Positions 1 through 8,984 of a stretch of DNA of 41,090 bases are shown piece by piece. This stretch comes from JBEICQ01 sp046297395 (lineage in GTDB: Bacteria; Bacteroidota; Bacteroidia; UBA4408), in contig JBKCNM010000001.1 in the NCBI GenBank assembly GCA_046297395.1, positions 1-41,090 of the forward strand. The letters are read 5' to 3'. Every line of letters starts with the position of its first letter. Within the stretch, counting starts at the first letter, position 1. Under the pieces are notes generated by a model. It was given only the letters and a program-made list of their open reading frames with translations, ran no database searches and was not told the origin of the DNA. The position numbers were made by a program, and so were the translations under genes.

Positions 1-1
1 T

Positions 2-913
2 AACAAGCATGCCTTCGAAGAGGGGTGTCGACTGATTGAGTTATACAATCTAGAACATATCATCAGTACAATTCCTCCGAATTCTCCCCAGTTGTTTGTA
101 ATAAACCTGAAAAAAAAATACCGACTGCAATGGATTGCAGACATACGAGATCCATGGACAGATATCTATTACTACAAAGAGTTTTATCATCTGCCTTTCG
201 CAAAGAAAAAGGATGCTTTACTTGAAAGAGAAACGCTTAAGAATGCTGATCAGGTAGTGACAGTAAGCAGACAAATTAAAAATCTGTTCATCGGTAAAGT
301 TCCCGGCATCAATGAAAACAAGTTCCATGTGATTCCGAATGGGTTTGATGAAGAAAATTACCCTGAAGCATCTGTTCCACAAAACTTTACCATCATTTAC
401 ACAGGCACATTAACGGCTGACTATAACACCTCCGGATTTTTTTCAGCGCTTCATAAATTCAGGGAAAACGGTATTTCACTTGTCCTGAAATTTATCGGAA
501 GTGTAAATCCCGAGTTCAGAGACAGGCTTCAAAGAGAATCCTTTCACAGGGTAGAGTTTCAAAAACACATCCCTCATGAATCCTCCATCGCTGCTCTTCT
601 TGCATCTTCGGTGCAGCTGCTCATCATTCCTGAAATACATGACAACAAAGGCATCTTAACAGGCAAATTGTTTGATTATCTTGGAACAGGTAAACCCATT
701 CTTGGCATCGGCCCTGTTGATGGAGAGGCAGCAGAGATTGTTTGTCAATGCCAGGCCGGTGGTTTTTTCGATTACCATGATGGAGAAGGCATTTATACCT
801 ACCTGATGGCATTGATCAATGGATATGAAACCAGACCTGATAAAAAAGAAGTCATCAGATACAGCCGACAAGCCCAGGCTTTGGCATTCAAAAATTTACT
901 CTCCTTATCATGA
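2..913 (+). CDS. Glycosyltransferase family 4 protein, N-terminus missing
   Basis: The reading frame is open from base 2, so the gene begins before the window. The first ATG/TTG-type codon inside the window (TTG at 92) is unlikely to be the real start, because conserved sequence (IISTIPPNSPQLFVI) precedes it. Matches to bacterial GT4 (GT-B fold) enzymes are the block WIADIRDPWTDIYYY, the phrase VVTVSRQI followed by IPNGFDEENY, and the C-terminal donor-site stretch GKLFDYLGTGKPILGI. These enzymes transfer a sugar from a nucleotide donor in the cytoplasm, usually for surface polysaccharide or lipopolysaccharide. The stop overlaps the start of the UbiD gene (ATGA). Donor and acceptor cannot be told from sequence. 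Confidence 0.9.
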   Translation, partial: NKHAFEEGCRLIELYNLEHIISTIPPNSPQLFVINLKKKYRLQWIADIRDPWTDIYYYKEFYHLPFAKKKDALLERETLKNADQVVTVSRQIKNLFIGKVPGINENKFHVIPNGFDEENYPEASVPQNFTIIYTGTLTADYNTSGFFSALHKFRENGISLVLKFIGSVNPEFRDRLQRESFHRVEFQKHIPHESSIAALLASSVQLLIIPEIHDNKGILTGKLFDYLGTGKPILGIGPVDGEAAEIVCQCQAGGFFDYHDGEGIYTYLMALINGYETRPDKKEVIRYSRQAQALAFKNLLSLS

Positions 914-2745
914 ACTATACCTCTCTTGAAGAATGCATACATGACCTCGAAAAACATGGTCGTTTGCTTCGCATTAAAAAAGAAGTGGATCCGATGCTGG
1001 AGATGTCTGCCATTCAACTGGAGGCTTATGCAAGAGGAGAAAAGGCAGTATACTTTGAAAAAATAAAAGGTTGTAGGTATCCGGCAGTGAGTAACCTTTT
1101 TGGAAGTGTTGACCGGGCGGAGTTTATGTTCAGAAAGCGCATCAAAACTGTAAAGAATCTGATTCGATTGCGAAAAAATCCCGCTGCTCTTCTTTCCGAA
1201 CCCTCATCCTGGTATAGTCATCTGCTTGCCCTGTATGGCGCCCTGCCAAAAAAAGTTTCTGCACAGTCAATTCGTGCATTTGAAGAAATCAGGATAGAGG
1301 ATCTTCCGCAGATTACGCATTGGCCTGATGATGGAGGGCCTTTTATCACACTCCCACAGGTATACACAGAAGATCCCAACAAACCGGGAATCATGCATGG
1401 AAATCTGGGCATGTACCGCATACAATTGGGAGGCAATGCATATGTACCTAATCATGAAATCGGACTTCATTATCAACTGCACAGAGGCATAGGCGTGCAT
1501 CAAACAGCCTACAGGGAAAAAGGCATGCCGATGCCTGTTAGCATCTTCGTGGGAGGTCCTCCATCCCATACACTTGCGGCAGTGATGCCCTTGCCTGAAG
1601 GACTGGGAGAAGCGGTATTTGCCGGGATGCTGGGAGGCAGAAGGTTCAGGTATTTTTATGACCGGAAAGGCTTTTGTATTTCTGCCGATGCTGATTTTGT
1701 GATTACGGGATATGTGCATCACGACGAAACAAAGCCGGAAGGACCTTTTGGAGATCATTTGGGATATTACAGTTTAACCCATCCGTTTCCTGTAATGCGG
1801 GTAGAAAAGGTATATGCAAAAAAAAATGCCATTTGGCCATTTACTGTGGTGGGTCGTCCCCCGCAGGAAGATACCAGTTTCGGTGCCATCATCCATGAGT
1901 TAACAGGAGATGCATTGCCGGATGAGATTCCGGGCTTGCATGCAGTAAATGCTGTTGATGCCGCTGGGGTTCATCCTTTGCTTCTAGCCACAGGAAGTGA
2001 AAGGTATACTCCCTATCTTCAAAATGATGCACCGGCAGAATTGCTTACCATCGCCAATCATGTACTGGGAAAAGGACAGCTCTCGCTTGCCAAGTATTTG
2101 TTTATCCTCGATCTCGGTTCTGCGCCTGGAACAGATGTAAAAAATGAAAAGGCTTTCTTCCGCGAAATGCTCTTAAGGCTTCATACAGAAAGAGACTTGC
2201 ATTTTTATACAAAAACCTCTATAGATACACTCGACTATTCCGGAACAGGTTTAAACTCCGGTTCAAAAGTTGTGTTTGCAGCAGCAGGAAAACCCATTCG
2301 TGCATTGGGAGGAAAAGCTGATAAACCCGGTTGGAACATCACCGGTTTCTCAAAGCCGGAATGGGTGGGTGATGGTATTCTTGCCATGGGTGGACCAAGC
2401 TACACGAAACCTGACAAAGAAGAGCAAGTCATTAATTTTCTCGCAGATAGTTTGCTTAAGGAAGATGGGGCTCAACGCAATCTTTTTCCTTTGTTGATTC
2501 TGTGTGATGACCCCGTGTTTGTGGCTGATTCTTTTTCAAATTTCTTATGGGTAACATTTACCAGAAGCAATCCATCGCATGACATTTTTGGAGCGGGACA
2601 AAACACCCAATTCAAACATTGGGGATGTGCAGGACCTGTGATTATTGATGCGCGCATCAAACCGCATCACGCGCCGGCTGTGCACATGCCGGATCATTTC
2701 TTATTACAGGCAAAAGAAACACTACATTCGGGAAAGCAAGCATGA
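910..2745 (+). CDS. UbiD family decarboxylase
   Basis: A 611-residue protein of the UbiD family, enzymes that use prenylated FMN to remove a carboxyl group from aromatic or unsaturated acids. The family signature PEGPFGDHLGYYS is near residues 276-288. The N-terminus (a conserved CIHDLEKHGRLLRI segment) also fits. In Bacteroidota, proteins of this length are usually assigned to menaquinone biosynthesis, but the substrate cannot be read from the sequence. It overlaps the glycosyltransferase by ATGA and the acyltransferase downstream by ATGA, so the three genes are probably translated from one message. The flavin prenyltransferase UbiX is not in the window. Confidence 0.92.
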   Translation: MNYTSLEECIHDLEKHGRLLRIKKEVDPMLEMSAIQLEAYARGEKAVYFEKIKGCRYPAVSNLFGSVDRAEFMFRKRIKTVKNLIRLRKNPAALLSEPSSWYSHLLALYGALPKKVSAQSIRAFEEIRIEDLPQITHWPDDGGPFITLPQVYTEDPNKPGIMHGNLGMYRIQLGGNAYVPNHEIGLHYQLHRGIGVHQTAYREKGMPMPVSIFVGGPPSHTLAAVMPLPEGLGEAVFAGMLGGRRFRYFYDRKGFCISADADFVITGYVHHDETKPEGPFGDHLGYYSLTHPFPVMRVEKVYAKKNAIWPFTVVGRPPQEDTSFGAIIHELTGDALPDEIPGLHAVNAVDAAGVHPLLLATGSERYTPYLQNDAPAELLTIANHVLGKGQLSLAKYLFILDLGSAPGTDVKNEKAFFREMLLRLHTERDLHFYTKTSIDTLDYSGTGLNSGSKVVFAAAGKPIRALGGKADKPGWNITGFSKPEWVGDGILAMGGPSYTKPDKEEQVINFLADSLLKEDGAQRNLFPLLILCDDPVFVADSFSNFLWVTFTRSNPSHDIFGAGQNTQFKHWGCAGPVIIDARIKPHHAPAVHMPDHFLLQAKETLHSGKQA

Positions 2746-3305
2746 TGACAAAACTTTTTGTTTGGTGGTTTCATTTTAAGGGATGGAAGATTGAAGGTGA
2801 GATGCCGGAGAACATCAATCAATGTGTAATTATCGGCGCTCCGCATACCTCCAATTGGGATTTTGTGTATGCGATGGCAGCCCTCAGAATCATTCGGGTA
2901 AAGCCTAATTATCTCGCAAAAAAACAACTCTTTTGGTGGCCCTTAAGCCTGCTGCTAAAAAAAACAGGAGGAATTGCTGTAGACCGATCAAAGAGTCATA
3001 ACCTTGTTGAAAGCATCTGTACACTCTTTCAATCGCATAAAAAATTACTCATGCTTTTTCCTGCTGAAGGAACCCGTTCGGCTGTAAAAAAATGGAAAAC
3101 CGGTTTTTACTGGGTTGCACTCAAAGCCGGCGTACCTGTTTATATGGCTTACCTCGACTATGGCAAACGCTGCGCAGGTATTGGTCCGCGATTGGATGTT
3201 ACAGGCGACATTCAGGCTGATTTCAAAAAAATAAAAGCATTTTATTCAGGTATTCAGCCCTGCGTGGAAAAAAATTTCAATCGTGATGGGATTCGTCCCG
3301 ATTGA
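2742..3305 (+). CDS. PlsC-like 1-acylglycerol-3-phosphate acyltransferase
   Basis: A 187-residue membrane-associated acyltransferase of the PlsC/LPLAT family. The catalytic HX4D motif is HTSNWD (His35, Asp40) and the phosphate-binding motif appears as AEGTRS near residues 108-113. Members move an acyl chain from acyl-ACP or acyl-CoA to lysophosphatidic acid or another lysolipid at the inner leaflet. It is shorter than typical PlsC (about 240 residues), like the compact forms seen in Bacteroidota, so ornithine-lipid or other acceptors are possible. It is the last gene of the first operon. Its stop directly abuts the stop of the convergent Kazal gene, leaving no intergenic terminator. Confidence 0.88.
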   Translation: MMTKLFVWWFHFKGWKIEGEMPENINQCVIIGAPHTSNWDFVYAMAALRIIRVKPNYLAKKQLFWWPLSLLLKKTGGIAVDRSKSHNLVESICTLFQSHKKLLMLFPAEGTRSAVKKWKTGFYWVALKAGVPVYMAYLDYGKRCAGIGPRLDVTGDIQADFKKIKAFYSGIQPCVEKNFNRDGIRPD

Positions 3306-3785
3306 TCAATAAATTTCGGGTACGACAATTTTATTGGTGGACAAAAAACCATTCACTTCAGCCACCATCAGATACATGCCGGGGCGCAAATCACTTACAA
3401 AAAAACTGAATGTTTGATTTGACAAAGACTGATAGAGATTGTTCAGAAAGATTTTGCCATACAAGTCCATGATAAAAATTCTGAGGTTTGTAGGTGGGCC
3501 TTTCACAAAAACCTGCGCGGTGATGGTATTAACCGTAACCAGCGTAGGATAGGTATAAAGATACACAGGCTCGCAGGGTTCCTGTATATAAGTGAGCACA
3601 CCTGCAGCATTCAGGTAGCAGAGATTGGGGTATGTTATATTGTTGCAACCACAAACAGGATTTATTTCAATCGGACATGAGGGTCCAAACTGTATGCGTG
3701 TACTATCAATACATCCACCGCTTACCTGCGCCATGAGCGGCAAGGATAAACCTAACAGCAGAACAAGCAGCGATAGTATTTTCAT
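3306..3785 (-). CDS. Secreted Kazal-type protein with T9SS-like sorting domain
   Basis: A 159-residue exported protein. A signal peptide ends near residue 20 (LSLPLMAQ). A Kazal-like cysteine block follows (residues about 24-72, with the core NPVCGCNNITYPNLCYLN). Kazal domains are canonical serine protease inhibitors. The remaining 85 residues have the beta-rich pattern of a type A T9SS C-terminal domain (IFIMDLYGKIF, then DLRPGMYLMVAEVNG). The likely role is a cell-surface or released inhibitor protecting against foreign or self proteases. The start overlaps the stop of the upstream ATPase gene (ATGA on the minus strand). The inhibitor call is by family; the P1 residue cannot be assigned safely. 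Confidence 0.82.
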   Translation of the reverse strand: MKILSLLVLLLGLSLPLMAQVSGGCIDSTRIQFGPSCPIEINPVCGCNNITYPNLCYLNAAGVLTYIQEPCEPVYLYTYPTLVTVNTITAQVFVKGPPTNLRIFIMDLYGKIFLNNLYQSLSNQTFSFFVSDLRPGMYLMVAEVNGFLSTNKIVVPEIY

Positions 3786-4348
3786 AAAAGTTGTTTGTCG
3801 GAGGTGCTTAAAATAAATTCAACCCTTTGGCTGATTGATCCGCAGGGTACATGAACAAGGGAATAACCGAGATTGAGATATGTTTTCTCAATGGCTTCAT
3901 GCAATAAACAAGCTTTCTCGTAGGACTCAATCCGCTCTCCATCTACACAATAAATCTCTTTCCAGGGTGGGGTTACAAAAACAACAGGCTGATACTTTAC
4001 AATACTTATGGCATGCAGTACTGAATCATTCGGCACATATCCGTCGAATTGCAGATAGGCAAGAATATCGGGAACTCCTCGATCAAAATATACAGGCTGA
4101 TTACCCGAGCACATTTCGTATTGTAACAGTCTTTTGCTGAGCACAACCTCACTGAAGGCGGGAAGATTTTTCCAAGGCAGAACATCGCCTCCGACGGCAA
4201 GTTGCTCTTTGATAATGGATCTGGAAATCTCATGCCTACACTCTTTACCAAGCTTCTCCAATTCATTGATGATGGAGGACTTGCCAAAACCCGGACCGCC
4301 GGTAATAACAAACCTGGGGGTAATCAGCTTTTCAGAAGCATTATTCAT
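3782..4348 (-). CDS. P-loop ATPase (AAA_28-like)
   Basis: A 188-residue ATP-binding protein. The Walker A motif GGPGFGKS is at residues 17-24, and the acidic VYFDRGVPD segment fits the AAA_28/NadR-like kinase-fold family, whose functions are mostly unknown. The open frame runs back to 4405, but I prefer the ATG at 4348 (MNNASEK), which overlaps the end of the adaptor gene by 8 bp. The longer N-terminus would lie wholly inside that gene and has no conserved look. It may phosphorylate a small substrate. It sits between a membrane-fusion adaptor and a secreted Kazal protein, which does not point to a clear pathway. Confidence 0.78.
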   Translation of the reverse strand: MNNASEKLITPRFVITGGPGFGKSSIINELEKLGKECRHEISRSIIKEQLAVGGDVLPWKNLPAFSEVVLSKRLLQYEMCSGNQPVYFDRGVPDILAYLQFDGYVPNDSVLHAISIVKYQPVVFVTPPWKEIYCVDGERIESYEKACLLHEAIEKTYLNLGYSLVHVPCGSISQRVEFILSTSDKQLL

Positions 4349-5447
4349 TGTTGGTACCCTCCTGAATTTCGATGCCCTTGATAAGATCATCCTTTGTAAC
4401 ACCACTGAGTATTTCTATGTTGATGCCATCACTGATTCCTGTTTTAACAGGTACACGCTGATAATCTCCTGATTTGTTTTTTTTCTCCACATACACTGAA
4501 TCGCCCGAAAATCGGAGAACGCTTTCCGGTAGCGTAAAGGCATTGCTCTTCTTTTCGATAATGATATCTGCATTTGCAGAGTAATTTGCTCTGAGGAAAA
4601 AATTCTTGTCGATGTTGATGGCAGCCCTGATTAAAAACTGTACTGTTCCGTTCTCTACTATGCCTTTGGGTGCGATATACTCCAGGGTTGCATGAAATAT
4701 TTTGTTGTTTCCTATGGCACCAACTGTCATGAGCATAGGCATTCCGGTGGACAGACGACCAATCTCGGACTCATCAATTTTTCCTTCAAAAATCATTTTG
4801 CCCATATCTGCAATGCTTGCAATTGTTGTGCCTTCATTAAAGGTATTGCTTTGGATTACAGAGTTTCCTTCTTTTACAGGCACATCGAGCAGCATTCCGG
4901 AGATGGTAGAACGAACCATGGTATTGGTTGCATTACCCAACTTGCTGTTCACCCCCTCACGGATGATCTGAAGGTTACCCTCGGCAGCTTCAACCTCCTG
5001 CATCGCATTTTTTACATTCGTTTGAGCAAGCAGAAATTCCGATTGAGGGATCGCGCCTTGACGAAAAAGTTTTTCTGCCCTATCAAATTCCTGTTGCATT
5101 TGTTCTTTGTTAATAACAGAACGCTTGAGACGGTTTTCAGCCTCGTTCATGGAAACCATGTCAGGAATAATTTTAATGCGGGCAATTACTTCTCCGCTTT
5201 TTACAAAAGTGCCGGGTGTAACAAAAATTTTATCAATAATCCCTGAGACCTGGGATTTGATTAATACTTCTTTTCGTGGAATAACTGTACCTGCTACAAT
5301 GGCTTTGCGAACAACATCGGTAACCAAAGGTTTTACATGTTCATACAACACTGGTTTTGATTCTGATTTCTTGTAAAGAAAACGAAGTGTCCAAACCAGG
5401 GACAGAATCACCATGATGACAAAAAATATGATGAGGTATTTTTTCAT
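4341..5447 (-). CDS. HlyD/RND-type periplasmic adaptor (membrane fusion protein)
   Basis: A 368-residue adaptor. An N-terminal membrane anchor is at residues about 4-24. The first half-lipoyl domain (LIKSQVSGIIDKIFVTPG) is followed by a coiled-coil hairpin (about 95-165) rich in Glu, Lys and Gln, and then the second half-lipoyl (SGMLLDVPVKEG) and beta-barrel domains. Such proteins bridge an inner-membrane ABC or RND pump to an outer-membrane channel. No pump permease, ABC ATPase or TolC-like gene lies next to it, which is unusual. It starts one base after the stop of the peptidase gene, so the two are probably co-transcribed. Confidence 0.88.
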   Translation of the reverse strand: MKKYLIIFFVIMVILSLVWTLRFLYKKSESKPVLYEHVKPLVTDVVRKAIVAGTVIPRKEVLIKSQVSGIIDKIFVTPGTFVKSGEVIARIKIIPDMVSMNEAENRLKRSVINKEQMQQEFDRAEKLFRQGAIPQSEFLLAQTNVKNAMQEVEAAEGNLQIIREGVNSKLGNATNTMVRSTISGMLLDVPVKEGNSVIQSNTFNEGTTIASIADMGKMIFEGKIDESEIGRLSTGMPMLMTVGAIGNNKIFHATLEYIAPKGIVENGTVQFLIRAAINIDKNFFLRANYSANADIIIEKKSNAFTLPESVLRFSGDSVYVEKKNKSGDYQRVPVKTGISDGINIEILSGVTKDDLIKGIEIQEGTNNE

Positions 5448-5448
5448 G

Positions 5449-6360
5449 TTATAGTTCTCTCATGAGTGACTGATACAATTGTATCATGGATTCAATATCC
5501 CTCTTGTGAACCATTTCCTGGGGGCTGTGCACATTGTCTTCCGGTGCACCCACAAAACACCAGTCGTAAGGATAGGGACTCCGCTGCAAGGAATTTCCGT
5601 CGCTGCCGCCGCTGCCTTCCACTTCAAGTTGATACGGAATGTGGTGTTTGTTGGCTATGTCGATGATGCGATTTACATACGATCTTCTGGGAATACCGGA
5701 ATCACGGAGTGAAATAACTACCCCTTTCCCGGGATGCACACCTTCGGTTACCCAGGTGATGTCTGAGATTAGGGCTTGATGGATATGATGTTTTTCGAAA
5801 AGGATACGAGCCATGTTTTCAGCACTTCCTCCACCGTGTTCTTCGTAACAGGTAAAACAAATAGCTCCGTTTTCAAGTGTTTCTGCAATCTTGAGTGCCA
5901 CATACAAGCCTACACGGTTGTCCATGTAACAACCCTGCACATAATCCACCGTCTCCTTCAGGGAGGGTTTATAGGTAAGTGGTGTGCCTCTTTCTATTTC
6001 TCTGTTGTATTCGTAAATGGGTTTGCCTTTATCGTCCTCACCGTATCTGCATTCAATACTTCCTTTGCTGTCTTCTCCTATCAGCATATCGCCCGGATGA
6101 TTTACAGGAGAGCCAATTTTCACGAGCTGACGGTTGTATCGCACGGTATACCCTACTGTGTCCATGTGCGCAAAGATGGCTGTACGGGGTTTCCCAAAGG
6201 TCATGATAATTCCATCCTGAAGGGAATCTCCAAAATGAACTTCCGGCTTTTTCGCCCAATGCTTCATATTCTTGTCAATATAGTTCATGATAAACAATGA
6301 CATATTGATCTCGAGTCCTGCCGGAGAGGGTATTTCACATAATTGACGGAGTAGTTGCAT
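5449..6360 (-). CDS. M42-like zinc aminopeptidase / deblocking peptidase
   Basis: A 303-residue cytoplasmic metallopeptidase related to the M42 (FrvX/PepA) and M20/M28 clan. The expected dinuclear-zinc set can be placed: His65 in AHMDTVG, bridging Asp147 in YMDNRVG, catalytic and ligand Glu173/Glu174 in CYEEHGGG, Asp200 in LISDITW, and His278 in VHSPQE. This is the complete active-site series, so the enzyme is probably active. The likely role is turnover of peptides. A TAATTTTC box at 6377-6370, close to TAnnTTTG, may be its promoter; it lies 9 nt before the ATG. It heads a minus-strand operon with the adaptor, ATPase and Kazal genes. Confidence 0.86.
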   Translation of the reverse strand: MQLLRQLCEIPSPAGLEINMSLFIMNYIDKNMKHWAKKPEVHFGDSLQDGIIMTFGKPRTAIFAHMDTVGYTVRYNRQLVKIGSPVNHPGDMLIGEDSKGSIECRYGEDDKGKPIYEYNREIERGTPLTYKPSLKETVDYVQGCYMDNRVGLYVALKIAETLENGAICFTCYEEHGGGSAENMARILFEKHHIHQALISDITWVTEGVHPGKGVVISLRDSGIPRRSYVNRIIDIANKHHIPYQLEVEGSGGSDGNSLQRSPYPYDWCFVGAPEDNVHSPQEMVHKRDIESMIQLYQSLMREL

Positions 6361-6430
6361 AAATCGCCTGAAAATTAAAGAAATTCATGATTGAGGGTGT
6401 TTTTTTGATGCGAAAAAATGTGAATGAATC

Positions 6431-8086
6431 TTATTCCACTTTCAATGAATACAGGCCGGAATTGATGGTGGCTTCATTGGCAGACGACTTAAGCGTAAAA
6501 ATGATTTTATACTCCCCGGTTTGAGCGGGAACTTGTATTGGCAGCAAGATATGCTTTTCGGAAGCAAGCAGAAGATGATGTGTATCAGTGAAATCTTCTA
6601 TGCACTTATTGTTTCTGGTGATGCGGTAACCGGCATACATACTGTCTTGTGGCAGGGGCAGTTTAAAAAGGTAAGGATTATCAATCCTGAGATTCAAAGG
6701 AACCAAGCTCTTTGCTTTGGCGATGATATTGCGATTCTCAGGCAATAATTTGATGTTCATAAAAACAACAAATCTCTTTAGCTTTTTCACATGAATCCAT
6801 CCATCCATGTGGGTATAAACGGAATCGCAATCAGCCCCTCTTCGTCCGGTACCAAAAAGTACATCCGTGTAACGCACACTGTCCTGATAAGGCCAAAACT
6901 CGAATTGGTTTCGCCTCCCGGAAACGGTATTAAAGGAGATGGCCGTGCCTCCGGTATAAAACATATAGCGCGCTGCTTTTTGGTAAGAATTATTGAAGAC
7001 CACCGGCAATTTACCGGCTTTGGTTTGAAGCGCAGAAGCCCATTGAACAGAACCATGCCATTCATTTCTGGAACTGATTAAGCCGGATGCTGAGGGTATA
7101 AGAAAAAAACATTTTCCTGCGATGATAAGGACCAGTGAAGGAATAAAAAACAGCCTGATTTTTTTGAGCAAAGGGGGATTCCTTTCCAATCTGACAAGAG
7201 AGAGATACATCCCCGGAAGCAATGCAATGGCGGTCCAGTTTGCTTCCACATGTCCCTTAAAACTACTTAGTAAAAAGAAACCCAAAACGAAACAAAAAAC
7301 AAAAGCCAGAAAACGATCAAACTTACTTGAGGATAAAAATCCCTTCCATGCAGATGAAAAAAGAAACCAACTAACAAAGGTGCCTAAAAGAAGAAACTGA
7401 GCAAGGACATAATCACTTGTAAAATTCCATTGATATGCAGACTGTGAGCGCTCAAAAAAATGGTATGCAACACTGGGAAATCCATGATTGTACTGCCAGA
7501 TGAGATGCGGAGTAAAGAACACGAGAGCGATTACAGAGGCAAGATAAAACCAGGGGGTAAGAAGTAGGGATGGATAAAAGAGCACAAGGCAAATAACAGG
7601 CAGGATACCATGGTATTTGGAGTAAAGCATTCCACTGATTGAAAGGGCCAGAAAAAAACCGGAGTAGAAATCCTGCTTTTCAGTGAATCTTTTTGCGGAA
7701 ACAAAAAACCAGAATCCAAAAAACAGCAGAGGGGTATCCGGAACAGCTAAAAATCCTGCGAGCATATATGCAGGTATGCACAAAAGCAACAACAGTTTAT
7801 CGTGAGATGACAAACTACTTTTAAGATAGAGGAATGCTGAACATAAAAACAGAAAAGAGAGCAAAAAGAAAAAACGAATACCAAAGGAATTGTCTCCCCA
7901 GATCCAAGTGCCGGCCTTTATCCACCAAGCAACCATGGGGGGATGATCAAGATAACCCCAGTCGCATTGCTGCGCAAATAGCCAGTAATACACTTCATCA
8001 TTCCATGGTTCTCCAAAAGATGCCTGAAAAAAACTAAGCGTAAGTACAATTGCGCCCGAGAGGTATGACAGCCATTTCCAATTCAT
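6431..8086 (-). CDS. GT39/ArnT-like membrane glycosyltransferase
   Basis: A 551-residue polytopic membrane protein with about ten hydrophobic segments in its first 330 residues, followed by a soluble periplasmic C-terminal part. The first periplasmic loop holds WNDEVYYWLFAQQ and GYLDHPPMVAWW, the acidic and HPP signatures of ArnT-like and protein-mannosyltransferase-like (GT39/GT83) enzymes. These move a sugar from a polyprenyl phosphate carrier to lipid A, protein or another acceptor on the outer face of the inner membrane. It lies 66 bp downstream of the LutA-like gene on the same strand. Neither substrate nor acceptor can be deduced. Confidence 0.85.
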   Translation of the reverse strand: MNWKWLSYLSGAIVLTLSFFQASFGEPWNDEVYYWLFAQQCDWGYLDHPPMVAWWIKAGTWIWGDNSFGIRFFFLLSFLFLCSAFLYLKSSLSSHDKLLLLLCIPAYMLAGFLAVPDTPLLFFGFWFFVSAKRFTEKQDFYSGFFLALSISGMLYSKYHGILPVICLVLFYPSLLLTPWFYLASVIALVFFTPHLIWQYNHGFPSVAYHFFERSQSAYQWNFTSDYVLAQFLLLGTFVSWFLFSSAWKGFLSSSKFDRFLAFVFCFVLGFFLLSSFKGHVEANWTAIALLPGMYLSLVRLERNPPLLKKIRLFFIPSLVLIIAGKCFFLIPSASGLISSRNEWHGSVQWASALQTKAGKLPVVFNNSYQKAARYMFYTGGTAISFNTVSGRRNQFEFWPYQDSVRYTDVLFGTGRRGADCDSVYTHMDGWIHVKKLKRFVVFMNIKLLPENRNIIAKAKSLVPLNLRIDNPYLFKLPLPQDSMYAGYRITRNNKCIEDFTDTHHLLLASEKHILLPIQVPAQTGEYKIIFTLKSSANEATINSGLYSLKVE

Positions 8087-8152
8087 CAGATCAGGTGTGA
8101 CTGTAGTTTAAAAAGGGTGCAGTCAGCATCTTACCATCCTTTGTTAATGGAG

Positions 8153-8875
8153 TTACAACCAGCCGGAAGCAAGTACATCGGCAATGTGCATTACCTTCAT
8201 TGGTTTCCCGGCTGCCTTCATATATCCATCAAGATGCATCAGACAGGGAGTGTCTGTGGCAACAATATATTCCACATTGGCATCAAGCGCATGCTGTACT
8301 TTTTGTTCGGCCATGGCCGTGCTGATTGCCTCGTATTTAACGGAGAAAAATCCTCCAAAACCACAACAGGTATCCCCACATGACATCTCCACCAGTTCCA
8401 GGCCTTTTACTTTTTCTAGCAGTGTGCGAGGCTCCTGACGCAAGCCATAGCCACCCAGGCTTACACAGGTATCCATAAAGACGGCTCTGCCATCCAGCTG
8501 GGCACCGATATTGGTAATTTTAAGCACATTCACGACAAAATCTGTGAACTCGTAAATGTTTTTCTGTATTTGCTTGTATTCGTTGTGCAGGGCAGAATTG
8601 TGAAACAACTCACCGTATTGCTTTTTGATAAAACTCACGCAGGAGGCAGAAGGCACAACGATGTACCGATCATTAAGAAACTCCTTGATGAATTTTTCTC
8701 CTATCTCTTTACAATCATCCCAGTTTCCACTGTTGAATGCAGGATGACCGCAACAGGTTTGCTCAGGATTGTAGTTTACTGCACAGTTAAGGCTTTCCAA
8801 TACCTTCACCATGTTCCAGGCTGTTTCAGGAAAAAACTGATCAATATAGCAGGGAATGAAAATGTCGACAATCAT
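8153..8875 (-). CDS. (Fe-S)-binding protein of the LutA/YkgE (CCG-domain) family
   Basis: A 240-residue protein with two cysteine-rich CCG domains. Cys9 is followed by TCCGHPAF (Cys41-Cys42), and Cys165-region residues are followed by CCGFGGFF (about 170-177). These domains bind iron-sulfur clusters in LutA/GlpC/heterodisulfide-reductase-like subunits, and LutA acts in L-lactate oxidation with LutB and LutC, neither of which is present here. The frame extends to 8896, but a perfect TACATTTG promoter box covers 8901-8894. An ATG at 8896 would therefore lie inside the promoter, and I choose the ATG at 8875 (MIVDIFIPCYID), which begins right at the conserved domain. Confidence 0.88.
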   Translation of the reverse strand: MIVDIFIPCYIDQFFPETAWNMVKVLESLNCAVNYNPEQTCCGHPAFNSGNWDDCKEIGEKFIKEFLNDRYIVVPSASCVSFIKKQYGELFHNSALHNEYKQIQKNIYEFTDFVVNVLKITNIGAQLDGRAVFMDTCVSLGGYGLRQEPRTLLEKVKGLELVEMSCGDTCCGFGGFFSVKYEAISTAMAEQKVQHALDANVEYIVATDTPCLMHLDGYMKAAGKPMKVMHIADVLASGWL

Positions 8876-8893
8876 TTGTTTGTGCGTCTCAGG

Positions 8894-8901
8894 CAAATGT
8901 A
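8894..8901 (-). promoter_or_regulatory. -7 promoter element TACATTTG
   Basis: On the minus strand this is an exact match to the Bacteroidota -7 consensus TAnnTTTG. It would place transcription about 10 nt upstream of the ATG at 8875 and rules out the ATG at 8896 as start of the LutA-like protein. No clear TTG element is visible at -33. Confidence 0.5.
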
Positions 8902-8984
8902 AAATGACTTGCGGGTATTGTTTGTGGGAAAGTGGATGTTTTATTAACTACTTGTTAACATTCCACGCACTTCCTGTGCCTTTG

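Noticed and set aside
92..94. TTG as the start codon of the first glycosyltransferase
   Set aside because: The frame is open and shows family-like sequence back to the window edge, so the gene is simply cut.
4692..5246. 184-codon plus-strand frame opposite the adaptor gene
   Set aside because: The minus-strand frame encodes a complete HlyD-type adaptor; this one is its shadow.
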